Below are positions 1 to 9,980 of a stretch of DNA of 64,000 nucleotides, piece by piece. Within the stretch, counting starts at the first letter, position 1. Each line of letters begins with the position of its first letter. Made by a program: the position numbers and the translations under genes. Source of the DNA: Streptomyces alboniger (GTDB lineage: Bacteria > Actinomycetota > Actinomycetes > Streptomycetales > Streptomycetaceae); assembly GCF_008704395.1 (NCBI RefSeq), contig NZ_CP023695.1:7440001-7504000 (forward strand), given 5' to 3'. The notes under the pieces were generated by a model. It searched no databases. It worked only from the letters and a program-made list of their open reading frames with translations, and was not told the origin of the DNA.

Positions 1-331
1 TGGGGAACTGCTTCACCACGACCGGCTCGCCCTCCACCGGGGCGACCTCGTCACACACGGAGCCGATGTGGGCGCGGATGTCATAAGGGGTGTTCTCGCC
101 GCCGTCGTTGATGATGTGGACGACCGGGACGCCCGCGGCCCTGGCCCGCTCCAGCAGGCGTGCCCCCGCCGCGAGTGCCGCCTCGGCACCTTCCAGGGCC
201 ATGACTCCGGTCCGGTAGGTGTTCTGAAAGTCGATCATGATCAGGGCGGACTCGCTCAACCGGGGCGGCTGGTTGTCCAGGCCGATCACGTCGCGCAGGG
301 TCGTGGACGCGTGGTGGGTGGTCATGGTCAT
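1..331 (-). CDS. Isochorismatase-like cysteine hydrolase (partial, 3' end outside window)
   Basis: The first 110 residues of a cysteine hydrolase of the isochorismatase/nicotinamidase fold. The protein begins MTMTTHHASTTL and has the beta-strand LIMIDFQN (about residues 30-37), whose Asp is the family's first catalytic acid, then an AGVPVVHIINDGG strand. The Lys and Cys of the triad lie beyond the window edge. Start chosen at 331 because AAAGG sits about 8 bases upstream; a second ATG two codons later is possible. It lies 29 bases downstream of, and on the same strand as, the GlxA-type regulator, an arrangement common for small amidase/hydrolase genes controlled by such regulators. The substrate cannot be told. 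Family call is confident. Confidence 0.8.
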   Translation of the reverse strand, partial: MTMTTHHASTTLRDVIGLDNQPPRLSESALIMIDFQNTYRTGVMALEGAEAALAAGARLLERARAAGVPVVHIINDGGENTPYDIRAHIGSVCDEVAPVEGEPVVVKQFP

Positions 332-360
332 CGGATGCCTTTCGATGGGAACAGTGATGG

Positions 361-1353
361 TCAGCCGGTGCTGACACGGAACCGGCGGCGGTAGGCGGCC
401 GGGGTGATGGCGAGTTGGCGCCGGAAGGCGCGGTGCAGGGTCTCCACCGAACCGAGTCCGGCGGCCGCGGCGACCTGCTCCAGGGAACGGTCGGTGCTCT
501 CCAGGAGCCGGCGGGCCGCCTCCACCCGGGCCGCCTCGACGTAGTCGGCGGCGCTGGTGCCCGTCTCCTGTTTGAACACGCGGGCGAAGTGCCGCTCGCT
601 GAGGCACATCCGGGCCGCCAGCGCCGCCGCGGACAGGTCGTCGCCGAGGTGCCCGGCGATCCACAGCCGCAGCTCGTCGATGTCACGGCGGTCGGACGCG
701 GGGCGGCTGAGCGGCACGGAGAACTGGCTCTGCCCGCCCTGCCGCTTCAGGAACATCACCAGCTGCCGGGCGACCGCCAGGGCGATGTCCTCCCCCTGGT
801 CCTCGGCCACCAGCGCCAGTGCGAGATCCAGGCAGGCGCTGATCCCGGCACCCGTCCACAACCGGCCGCGGTCGGTGCGTACGAAGATCGGGTCCGGGTC
901 GACCGTGACGGCGGGGTGGTCGGCGGCGAGCTGTGCGGCGGTCGACCAGTGGGTCGTCGCCGTCCTGCCGTCGAGGAGTCCGGCCGCGGCCAGCAGATGG
1001 GCGCCGACACAAACCGACGCCACTCGCCGGGCGCCCGGGGCGGTCTCCCGCAGCCACTGGACGACCTCGCCGTCGATACGGGCGCGGGGGCCGTCGTCGG
1101 TCATGTCGACCGCGCCGGGCACCAGCAGGGTGTCCACCCGCCCGCCGACCTCCTCGAAGGACACGTCGGTGAGCAGCCGCACGCCCGCCGACGTGCGCAC
1201 CGGGCCGACGACCGGCCCGGCGAGGCGGACCTCGTACCCGGCACGGCCCCCGGTCTCGCGGTTGGCCAGCGAGAAGACCTCGGCAGGGCCGGTCACGTCG
1301 AGGAGATCGACATCGGGGAAGACCGCGATGACGACGCGGTGTGAAGGGGGCAT
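361..1353 (-). CDS. GlxA family transcriptional regulator (DJ-1/PfpI domain + AraC HTH)
   Basis: A 330-residue two-domain regulator. Residues about 5-170 are a DJ-1/PfpI (class I amidotransferase-like) domain with the nucleophile-elbow motif SVCVGAH (Cys115), used in this family as a ligand-sensing module. Residues about 228-327 are a double helix-turn-helix AraC/XylS DNA-binding domain (LCLSERH-type first HTH, AAAAGLGSVETLHRAF second HTH). Start set at ATG 1353: GGGAGG stands 9 bases upstream and the DJ-1 fold starts at once; a longer frame extends upstream but lacks family sequence. It precedes the cysteine hydrolase on the same strand and probably controls it. The effector is unknown. Confidence 0.9.
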   Translation of the reverse strand: MPPSHRVVIAVFPDVDLLDVTGPAEVFSLANRETGGRAGYEVRLAGPVVGPVRTSAGVRLLTDVSFEEVGGRVDTLLVPGAVDMTDDGPRARIDGEVVQWLRETAPGARRVASVCVGAHLLAAAGLLDGRTATTHWSTAAQLAADHPAVTVDPDPIFVRTDRGRLWTGAGISACLDLALALVAEDQGEDIALAVARQLVMFLKRQGGQSQFSVPLSRPASDRRDIDELRLWIAGHLGDDLSAAALAARMCLSERHFARVFKQETGTSAADYVEAARVEAARRLLESTDRSLEQVAAAAGLGSVETLHRAFRRQLAITPAAYRRRFRVSTG

Positions 1354-1467
1354 GCGGCCATCCTCCCGGCCACCGCCCGATGGCGGCAATGACGATTCCC
1401 TGTCACATCCGGACACGCCCCCCCACGGTCGTGCCCGTGACGCCCGGGGCACCCGTGACACACGGAA

Positions 1468-1500
1468 GCGGGCCCGGCGGAACGAATCCGCCGGGCCCGC
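1468..1500 (-). terminator. Hairpin terminator downstream of argG
   Basis: Perfect 14-bp inverted repeat (1468-1481 with 1487-1500) around a 5-base loop, 18 bases past the argG stop. There is no U-tract, as is usual for Streptomyces terminators. It separates argG from the GlxA-type regulator. Confidence 0.75.
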
Positions 1501-1517
1501 TTGCGTAGGGGTGTACG

Positions 1518-3498
<1,981 letters not shown>

Positions 3499-3515
3499 GG
3501 CGGGAATCAGGCTCC

Positions 3516-5852
3516 TCAGAAGGCGCGGTCGAGACCGTCGGTGGGGGACTGGGGGGTGGAGGGCTCGCGGGGGAGCGGGTCGAAGCCGAGCGTGCCGTGG
3601 TTGATGGGGAAGCTCGTCGGCAGCGTCCCGGTCGCGCGCGCGTACGCGCAGGCGATGGCGGCGAACGCGGGAGCGACCCCCAACTCGCCCGCACCAGCGG
3701 GCTTCTCGCTGTCGCTCGGCATGATCACCACGCGCAGTTCGAGCGGCGTGTTCCACTGCCTCGTATAGAAGTAGTTGTCCCAGCTGCCCTCCAGCGGCAG
3801 GCCGTCCTTGATGTGCAGGCTGGACGTGAGGGCCATCGCGAGCGCGTCGTTGAAACCGCCCATCATCTGGGCCTCCAGGCCGCGCGGGTTGATGGCGAAC
3901 CCCGCGTCGACGACCATCAGCGCCTTGGTGACGCGCGGTCCCGTCACCGCGTCCCGGATCTTCCGGTTGACGGTCTCGGGGCGGCAGTCGATCTCGACGA
4001 GCGCGGCGACCGCGCCCCGGTACTCCGCGTGTACGCCGACGCCCTGCGCCATCCCGGCGGGAAGCGGCCTGCCCCAGCCGCCCTCCTCGGCCGCCCGGTC
4101 CAGAACGGCCCGCAGCCGCTTGTCCTTGAGGAACGCGCGGCGGAACTCCACCGGGTCCCTGCCCATCCTCGCGGCGAGCTGATCGACGACCAGCTCCCGC
4201 GCGCACGCCACGTTCGGGGAGTAGATGTTGCGCATGCTGCCCGTGTTGAACCTCAGCGGCACCTCGTTCAGCAACTGGGTCGTGGCGCCGAAGTGGTACG
4301 GCGTGGACTGTGTCAGCTGGAAGATCGTCTCGGCGAACGTCAAGTTGCCCGCGACGGGCAGCTTTGCCGCGGCCGACGTGATCATCTCGCCGAGACCGTG
4401 GCCGAAGTCGGTCTGCGAGCCGGTGTGCCGCTGCTCGTAACTGAGGACGTTGCCGAGGGCGTGCGTCGCCCGTACGCGCGAGACGCACATCGGATGCGTA
4501 CGGCCCTGGCGGAAGTTGTCCGTGCGGGACCACGACAGCTTGACCGGCTTGCCCATCTTCTGGGAGATCTCCGCCGCCTCGGCCGCCACGTCGTGGAAGA
4601 GATGCCGGCCGAAGGACCCGCCGCCCTCCACCACATGCACGGTGACCGCCTTTTGGGGCAGCCCCAGCCGGGCGGCGATGTCCTGCTGGGCCACGATCGG
4701 GACCTTGAGGCTCGACCAGATCTCGGCGCGGTCGGCCCGCACGTCGGCTATCGCGTTGTCCGGCTCCAGCGGGCTGTTGCTGGCGAACGCGAAGGTGAAC
4801 TCGGCGTCGAGCTTCTTGGTGAACAGCGGCGGTACGACCATGGGCAGGGCAGCCGCTTTGATCTTGCGCAGGACGGTGTCGTCCGATTCCGTGTCCACCG
4901 TGCCGCGCCCCCAGGTCACCTCCAGGGCGCGCAGCGCGTCGACGCACTGGCCGAAGGTCGCGCCCCGCACGGCCACACCGTGCTCGATCACCGCGACATC
5001 GGTGATGCCCGGCATCCGCAGGACCGCGTCGGCGTTGTGCACCGCCTTCACCGTGCCGTTGATCGTCGGCGGCCTGCGCACCATGGTGGGCTTGGCGTCC
5101 GGGACGTCGTGGTCCATGCCGAACTTCTTGCGGCCGGTGACGATCTCCAGGGCGTCGATACGGTTGCGGGGCGTGCCGAGCACCGTGAAGTCCTCGCGGG
5201 GCTTGAGCCGCGCGGTGGCCGCGCGGACCTTCGCGCTCGCGGCCTTCTCGGCCAGTGAGCCGTACGTGGCGCTGCGGGCCCCGCACCGGATCACGCCGTC
5301 CTCGACCGTCAGCCGGGAGGCCGCCACGCCCCACTCCTCGGCCGCCGTCGACACGAGCCGCTGCCGGGCGACGGCGGCGGCGGTGCGGACCGGCAGATAC
5401 ATGCTGCGCATCGAGTTCGAGCCGCCGGTGAACTGGTTCATCAGCAACTCGGGCCGCGCGTCGGCGAGCGCGACCCGCACCTTGTCCAGCGGCAGGTCCA
5501 TCTCCTCGGCGATCATCATGGCGATCGCGGTGGTCATGCCCTGGCCCACCTCCGCGCGGGGCACGGCGAAGGAGGCGGTGCCGTCCGTGTGCACCTGGAC
5601 GGAGATCAGGCCGGACGTGGGCGCCGCCACCAGGTTCTGCAAGTCGCCGAGATCGAAGAGGTTCTCGGGCTGCGGCGGGGACGGTACGGCTGCCGCGGCC
5701 TCCTGCCCCTGGACCGCGTCGGCGCCGAAGCGGACGCCGACGGCGAGGGTCGGGGCGGCGAGCAGGTAGGCGAGCACTCTGCGGCGCTCGGGAGCGTGGG
5801 GGGCGTCGGGAGCCGGAGGCTCCGGCTCCGGCGGGGGAGCGGGTTCTGTCAT
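3516..5852 (-). CDS. Molybdopterin-binding large subunit of a xanthine-dehydrogenase-family oxidoreductase (IorB-like)
   Basis: A 778-residue large subunit that would hold the Mo-molybdopterin cofactor and hydroxylate an aldehyde or N-heterocycle. A Pro-rich leader is followed by ERRRVLAYLLAAPTLAVG (about 22-39), a twin-arginine-type signal, so the enzyme is probably exported folded by Tat. Conserved segments include AEVGQGMTTAIAMMIAEEMDLP, GGGSFGRH and AGELGVAPAFAAIACAY near the C terminus, where the catalytic Glu of the family is expected. It is the IorB-like, two-domain type and pairs with the [2Fe-2S] gene just downstream. Transcribed divergently from the PstS-like gene. No dedicated XdhC/MobA-type maturation gene is seen in the window. 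Confidence 0.9.
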   Translation of the reverse strand: MTEPAPPPEPEPPAPDAPHAPERRRVLAYLLAAPTLAVGVRFGADAVQGQEAAAAVPSPPQPENLFDLGDLQNLVAAPTSGLISVQVHTDGTASFAVPRAEVGQGMTTAIAMMIAEEMDLPLDKVRVALADARPELLMNQFTGGSNSMRSMYLPVRTAAAVARQRLVSTAAEEWGVAASRLTVEDGVIRCGARSATYGSLAEKAASAKVRAATARLKPREDFTVLGTPRNRIDALEIVTGRKKFGMDHDVPDAKPTMVRRPPTINGTVKAVHNADAVLRMPGITDVAVIEHGVAVRGATFGQCVDALRALEVTWGRGTVDTESDDTVLRKIKAAALPMVVPPLFTKKLDAEFTFAFASNSPLEPDNAIADVRADRAEIWSSLKVPIVAQQDIAARLGLPQKAVTVHVVEGGGSFGRHLFHDVAAEAAEISQKMGKPVKLSWSRTDNFRQGRTHPMCVSRVRATHALGNVLSYEQRHTGSQTDFGHGLGEMITSAAAKLPVAGNLTFAETIFQLTQSTPYHFGATTQLLNEVPLRFNTGSMRNIYSPNVACARELVVDQLAARMGRDPVEFRRAFLKDKRLRAVLDRAAEEGGWGRPLPAGMAQGVGVHAEYRGAVAALVEIDCRPETVNRKIRDAVTGPRVTKALMVVDAGFAINPRGLEAQMMGGFNDALAMALTSSLHIKDGLPLEGSWDNYFYTRQWNTPLELRVVIMPSDSEKPAGAGELGVAPAFAAIACAYARATGTLPTSFPINHGTLGFDPLPREPSTPQSPTDGLDRAF

Positions 5853-6147
5853 GGGCGTCCTTCCAGAGGAGGGGGGAACGAGTGGTACGAGTCAACGGCG
5901 GGACAAGTGTGGCGTGTTGGAGGCGGTGCGGAGCGGTCCGGGGCGGCCCGGCGGCCGGGAATCATCGGTCCACGTGGTGCGCGCCAGGTGGCAGGTGCGA
6001 GGTGGCAGCTGCCATGGTCCGTACGGCAGTGCGACGCCCACTGTTCGCTCGGGCGTCATCTGCCGTCACCCGCGATCGACGAGCATCTGGGATTCATCTG
6101 AGATCCGTTCGCGGTATCCCGAACCGCGGTATCCCGAGGGGACAACG
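5853..6147. promoter_or_regulatory. Divergent intergenic region with a 13-bp direct repeat
   Basis: 295 bases between the Mo-oxidoreductase operon and the PstS-like gene, holding promoters for both. CGCGGTATCCCGA occurs twice, at 6110-6122 and 6125-6137 (15-base period), ending where the Shine-Dalgarno GAGGGGA begins. PhoP sites in Streptomyces are direct repeats of 11 bases, but this unit does not read like the GTTCACC-type unit I know, so I do not call it a PHO box. Confidence 0.5.
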
Positions 6148-7299
6148 TTGCGACGCCCACGTCCAGGACGTACGTACCGAGGCAGCGGCACGGCCGCCGC
6201 GGGCTCACTGGCGGCCGTGCTGTCACTGGCCCTGGCGGGGTGTGGGTTCGCCGGCCTCGGGGAGGGGGACGGGGACGACCGCGCGTCCGCCGCTCCCGCC
6301 GCCGTCGCGGGGATCGACTGCGCGAAGACGGGAAAGGTGCCCGGGACGGGGTCCAGCGCCCAGCAGAGCGCGATGAAGTTCTGGATCAAGGAGTACCAAC
6401 GCGCCTGCCCCGGCGTGCGGATCGCCTACAACCCGATCGGCTCCGGGGCCGGTAGCGCCCAATTCCTGCGGGGAGCCACCGCTTTCGGCGGCTCCGACAG
6501 CGCGTTGAAGCCGGACGAGGTCGCCCTGTCCAAGGACGTCTGCCGGGGCGGCCGCGCGATCGACCTGCCCATGGTCGGCGGGCCCGTCGCGATCGGATAC
6601 GACCTGCCGGGCGTCGACAGCCTGGTCCTCGACGCCCCGACGCTCGCGAAGATCTTCGACCGGCGGATCACCAGCTGGGACGACCCGCTCATTCAGCGGC
6701 TCAATCCCGGTGCCGAACTGCCCTCCATGCCGATCCGCCCCGTTCACCGCTCCGACGACTCGGGCACCACGCAGAACTTCCAGGCGTATCTCGCGGGCGC
6801 GGCCCCCGACGCCTGGCGACACCCAGTGGGCAAGGCCTGGCAGGGCAGGGGCGGCGCGTCCGCGAGCGGGTCGAGCGGAGTCGCGGCGGAGGTCACTTCC
6901 GGCTTCGGCGCGATCGGCTACTTCGAACTGTCCTTGGCGCGGGCCCGGCACATCAAGACCGTCAGCATCGACACGGGCGCGCCCGCCCCCGTCAGGCCCA
7001 CGCCTACGACGGCGTCGGCCGGTATCGCGGCGGCGGCCCGCGTCGCGGGCAAGGGCAAGGACATGACGCTGAAGTTCCGCTACGGTTCCTCGGCGCCGGG
7101 CGCGTACCCGATCGTCCAGGTCACCTACGAGATCGTGTGTGACAAGGGGAACCAGCAGGCGACCCTGCCCGCACTGAAGTCGTTCCTGAGCTACACCGCG
7201 AGCGAGGCGGGCCAGGAGCCGCTGTCCCGCCTGCACTACGCGCCACTGCCGGAGTCCGTCGCGGGGCGGGTACGCGAGGTGGTCCGCACGCTCGCCTGA
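6148..7299 (+). CDS. PstS-like phosphate/substrate-binding lipoprotein
   Basis: A 383-residue periplasmic-binding-type lipoprotein. The signal peptide ends in the lipobox LALAGC (Cys32). The mature part has PstS signatures: YNPIGSGAGSAQFLRGATAFGGSDSAL, HRSDDSGTTQNFQAYL and FGAIGYFELSLA, which line the phosphate pocket. Start is TTG 6148, in frame with GAGGGGA 6 bases upstream; the frame runs further upstream but reads as non-coding. No pstC, pstA or pstB follows: the next gene is a LysE exporter. It may be an accessory PstS paralogue, a phosphate-scavenging surface protein, or bind another oxyanion. Confidence 0.85.
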   Translation: MRRPRPGRTYRGSGTAAAGSLAAVLSLALAGCGFAGLGEGDGDDRASAAPAAVAGIDCAKTGKVPGTGSSAQQSAMKFWIKEYQRACPGVRIAYNPIGSGAGSAQFLRGATAFGGSDSALKPDEVALSKDVCRGGRAIDLPMVGGPVAIGYDLPGVDSLVLDAPTLAKIFDRRITSWDDPLIQRLNPGAELPSMPIRPVHRSDDSGTTQNFQAYLAGAAPDAWRHPVGKAWQGRGGASASGSSGVAAEVTSGFGAIGYFELSLARARHIKTVSIDTGAPAPVRPTPTTASAGIAAAARVAGKGKDMTLKFRYGSSAPGAYPIVQVTYEIVCDKGNQQATLPALKSFLSYTASEAGQEPLSRLHYAPLPESVAGRVREVVRTLA

Positions 7300-7307
7300 C
7301 CGGCGGG

Positions 7308-7350
7308 CGGGCCTCGCGGTGGCGCGGGCCTCGCGGTGGCGCGGGCCTTG
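7308..7350. repeat. 17-bp tandem repeat in intergenic spacer
   Basis: CGGGCCTCGCGGTGGCG stands in two perfect copies (7308-7324, 7325-7341) with a partial third, just past the PstS-like stop. The rest of the spacer to 7539 is low-complexity GC-rich sequence with a second imperfect repeat (GTCGGTCC-type units near 7444-7475). No gene seen there. Confidence 0.7.
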
Positions 7351-7539
7351 CTGCGGCGCGGGTTGGCCTCACCAGGGTGTGGGCTCGCCCTGCCCCGGGC
7401 GCCGGTTCGTCCCGCCCGGGCACGGGTTCGCCATAGCTTGAGCGTCGGTCCACGCCACCCGACGTCGGTCCGCCCCACCCGGCGTCGCTCCGAGTCCCCC
7501 CCCCGCGGGCAGGAAAAGGCCGGGTGCGAGACTGCCCGT

Positions 7540-8163
7540 ATGTTCACGGAGATCATCGCGGCGGCCGGCGTACTCGCTCTGCTCACGGTGGTGCCAGGGC
7601 CGGACATGGCTGTGGTCACCAGACGGGCCGTCAGCTCCGGCTGGCGCGACGGGCTGCGCACGGTCGGCGGCATCACCGCAGGACTGCTGATCTGGGGCGT
7701 GCTCACGGTGGCCGGACTCGCCGCCGTGCTGGCCGCTTCGGCCGTCGCCTACACGGCCGTCAAGCTGCTCGGCGCCGCCTATCTCGTCTTCCTCGGGATC
7801 CAGGCCCTGGTGCGGAGCCGCAAGGGTGCGCCACCGTCCGCCGCCGTCCCCGGCGCGGCGGCGGACGGCGGCAGCCCATGGCGGACCGGCCTCGTCAGCA
7901 ACGTCCTCAATCCCAAGATCGCCGTCTTCTACACCGGCCTGCTGCCCACCTTGACGCCCCATTCCCTGCCCTCGCACCTGGGCATGGCCCTGCTGGTCCT
8001 GCTGCATGCCACCCTCACCCTGGTCTGGCTGGGCGGTTACGTCATGGTCCTGGCCAAGGCCCGTTCCTTCTTCGGCAGGCCCGCGGTGCGCCGCGCCCTC
8101 GACCGGGTGACGGGTGTCGTGCTGATCGGCTTCGGGCTCAAGGTGGCGACGGCCGACAGCTGA
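7540..8163 (+). CDS. LysE family amino-acid/metabolite exporter
   Basis: A 207-residue inner-membrane exporter of the LysE/RhtB superfamily. The signature ALLTVVPGPDMAVVTRRAVSSGWRDGL lies at residues 13-39, followed by hydrophobic segments (about 40-65, 67-90, 115-135, 145-170, 180-200), matching the usual six-helix, about 205-residue family layout. SNVLNPKIAVFYTGLLP is the second conserved loop. Start at ATG 7540; the upstream frame is low-complexity. Substrate (homoserine, threonine, lysine or other) cannot be told from sequence. Convergent with the P450 gene. Confidence 0.88.
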   Translation: MFTEIIAAAGVLALLTVVPGPDMAVVTRRAVSSGWRDGLRTVGGITAGLLIWGVLTVAGLAAVLAASAVAYTAVKLLGAAYLVFLGIQALVRSRKGAPPSAAVPGAAADGGSPWRTGLVSNVLNPKIAVFYTGLLPTLTPHSLPSHLGMALLVLLHATLTLVWLGGYVMVLAKARSFFGRPAVRRALDRVTGVVLIGFGLKVATADS

Positions 8164-8192
8164 TACGGGCGCTGAGGCGCCGGGCGCCGGCC

Positions 8193-9401
8193 CTACTCCT
8201 TGTCCCAGGTGACCGGCAGTTCGTGCACCCCGAAGATGTTCATGCCGGTCCGCAGCGGCACCTCCTCGGGCGCGACGGCGAGCCGCAGCGTCGGGAAGCG
8301 GGTGAGCAGCGCGGGGAGCGCGACCCGCATCTCGATGCGGGCCAGCTGCTGGCCGAGGCACTGGTGGATGCCGTGGCCGAACCCGAGGTGGCCGGTGGCG
8401 TTGCGGCGCACGTCGAGGGTGTCGGGGTCGGGGAACCGCTCCGGGTCGCGGTTGGCCGCCTCCATGGCGACGACCACCGTCTCACCCGCCTTGATCAGTC
8501 GGCCCGCCACCTCGGCGTCCTCCAGCGCGGTCCGCGCCCCCGTCTGGGCGACGGTCAGATAGCGCATCAGCTCCTCCACGGCCGTCTCGGCGAGGCCCGG
8601 ATCGCCTCGCAGGGCCGCGAGTTGGTCCGGGTTGCTCAGCAGAGCGAAGGTGCCGTACGCGATCATGTTGGCGGTGGTGTCGAGGCCCGCGCCCAGCAGG
8701 AAGGCACCGATCCCCGCGAGCTCCTCGTCGGTGAGGTCGCTGCTGGTGAGATCGCTGAGAAGGTCGTCGGTAGGGGCGGCCCGCTTGGTGAGGACCAGCT
8801 TGTGCAGATAGTCCTGGAACGCCGTCAGGGCGGCGATCTTCTCCTCCTCACTGGTGCCCTGCGTGATGAGCACCTCGGTCTGACGCCGGAAGAAGTCCTG
8901 GTCGGCGTAGGGCACTCCGAGGAGTTCGCAGATGATCAGCGCGGGGATGGGCTGCGCGTACTCCTGCACCAGGTCGAGCGTCGGCCCCCGGCGCTCCATG
9001 GCGTCGAGGTGGTCGGCGGTGACCTGCTCGACGCGTTCGGTGAGCAGCCGCATCCGGCGCACGGTGAACTTGCCCGTGAGCAGCCGCCGGTAGCGGGTGT
9101 GCTCGGGGGCGTCGAGCCCGGTGAGGTCACCCACCGGAGCGGGCCCCAACGTCCCCTCGATCCCGGAGTCGTAGGGAAGGTGCATGAGTTCGTAGCGCGA
9201 GCTGAAGCGGGAGTCGCTCAGGATCGCGCGCACCACGGAGTGACTGGTGGCGAGCCACCCCACATGCCCGTCGGGGAAGCGCAGCCGGGTCAGCGGCCGC
9301 TTCTCGCGCAGTGATGCGTACGCGACGGGTGGGTCGAAGGGGCAGCCCGAGGGGCGCTCGATGGGCAGGCGTACGGGTTCGTCCGACAGTTCGTGCCGCA
9401 T
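8193..9401 (-). CDS. Cytochrome P450
   Basis: A 402-residue soluble bacterial P450. I-helix GAFLLGAGLDTTAN carries the oxygen-activating AG-x-DT motif; the ExxR motif is in EELMRYL; the heme loop is LGFGHGIHQCLGQQLAR with the cysteine ligand at residue 348. Length and layout are those of class I Streptomyces P450s. No ferredoxin or reductase gene is adjacent, so redox partners must come from elsewhere. GGAGG stands 8 bases before ATG 9401. Just upstream is a striking nested palindrome (9428-9488), probably its operator. Substrate unknown; no biosynthetic cluster surrounds it. Confidence 0.95.
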   Translation of the reverse strand: MRHELSDEPVRLPIERPSGCPFDPPVAYASLREKRPLTRLRFPDGHVGWLATSHSVVRAILSDSRFSSRYELMHLPYDSGIEGTLGPAPVGDLTGLDAPEHTRYRRLLTGKFTVRRMRLLTERVEQVTADHLDAMERRGPTLDLVQEYAQPIPALIICELLGVPYADQDFFRRQTEVLITQGTSEEEKIAALTAFQDYLHKLVLTKRAAPTDDLLSDLTSSDLTDEELAGIGAFLLGAGLDTTANMIAYGTFALLSNPDQLAALRGDPGLAETAVEELMRYLTVAQTGARTALEDAEVAGRLIKAGETVVVAMEAANRDPERFPDPDTLDVRRNATGHLGFGHGIHQCLGQQLARIEMRVALPALLTRFPTLRLAVAPEEVPLRTGMNIFGVHELPVTWDKE

Positions 9402-9427
9402 GGTGTCCTCCGGTGCAGGAAATACCG

Positions 9428-9488
9428 TGACGCCAGCATGGCACAGGAGTGACGCCAGTGCGAGCCAAGTTGGCTCCCTTTGGCGTCA
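9428..9488 (-). promoter_or_regulatory. Nested palindrome / operator upstream of the P450 gene
   Basis: TGACGCCA at 9450-9457 pairs with TGGCGTCA at 9481-9488, and inside them GAGCCAA (9462-9468) pairs with TTGGCTC (9470-9476); both dyads share the same centre at 9469. A third TGACGCCA copy lies at 9428-9435, nearer the P450 start. This is too regular for chance and sits where the P450 promoter must be. Protein that binds it is unknown; the nearest regulator is the ArsR-type gene, which is not an obvious fit. Confidence 0.7.
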
Positions 9489-9520
9489 ATGTGGCGCTGG
9501 GGTGGCTGGGGAGGGGTGAC

Positions 9521-9853
9521 TCAGGCGCCGAGACGGTGATGCGCGAGGTTCAGCACCTCGTCGATGACGCGTCGCAGATGGCCGTCGCGGAGTGAGTAGA
9601 CGACGCGGCGCCCTTCCTTGCGCGTGTCCACGAGCCCGGCGAGGCGCAGCCGCGCGAGGTGCTGGCTGACGGCGGGCCGCGCTGCACCGCACGCCTCGGT
9701 CAGCGTGGTCACGTCGGCCTCGCCCTCGCTCAGGCGGCGGACCAGGACCAGGCGGGTGCGGTCGGCCAGAAGTGCCAACAGCTCGGCGGCGAGGGCGAAT
9801 TGCTCCTCGCTCGGGGTGTGCGGGTGCGCATGGTGCGCAGGTGATAGGTGCAT
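9521..9853 (-). CDS. ArsR/SmtB family metal-responsive repressor
   Basis: A 110-residue winged-helix repressor. The His-rich N terminus (MHLSPAHHAHPHTP) precedes the HTH core LLADRTRLVLVRRL...VTTLTEACGAARPAVSQHLARLRLAGLV and the wing RKEGRRVVYSL. The last helix carries DGH...LAHH, the kind of Asp/His set used for Zn/Co/Ni sensing, although the spacing is not exactly that of SmtB alpha-5 sites. Divergent from the cation-diffusion-facilitator pump, so it most likely represses that pump until metal is bound. Start is uncertain: ATG 9853 is used, but GTG 9865 and GTG 9871 are in frame and none has a good Shine-Dalgarno, suggesting a leaderless message. Confidence 0.85.
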   Translation of the reverse strand: MHLSPAHHAHPHTPSEEQFALAAELLALLADRTRLVLVRRLSEGEADVTTLTEACGAARPAVSQHLARLRLAGLVDTRKEGRRVVYSLRDGHLRRVIDEVLNLAHHRLGA

Positions 9854-9870
9854 GCGTGCGCTCACACGCA
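9853..9870. promoter_or_regulatory. Candidate ArsR operator
   Basis: Perfect inverted repeat TGCGTG (9853-9858), 6-base spacer, CACGCA (9865-9870), lying over the start of the ArsR gene and 110 bases before the efflux pump start. Position fits autoregulation and pump control. Binding is inferred. Confidence 0.45.
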
Positions 9871-9980
9871 CATAATGAGGGGCTGGACGGCCGGTGTCCA
9901 CACCGGCCGGGACCGGCCCCGCCGGTCCGTCGCGGCCGAGCCCGGCCGCGACGCCCTCCGCGCACCGGAAGGGGCACCAC

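Noticed and set aside
3499..5895. Possible fusion of the [2Fe-2S] subunit with a long upstream frame
   Set aside because: The upstream part is the out-of-frame shadow of the molybdopterin subunit; the small subunit has its own start at 3498.
6060..6137. PHO box upstream of the PstS-like gene
   Set aside because: The direct repeat unit does not resemble the 11-base GTTCACC-type units of known Streptomyces PHO boxes.
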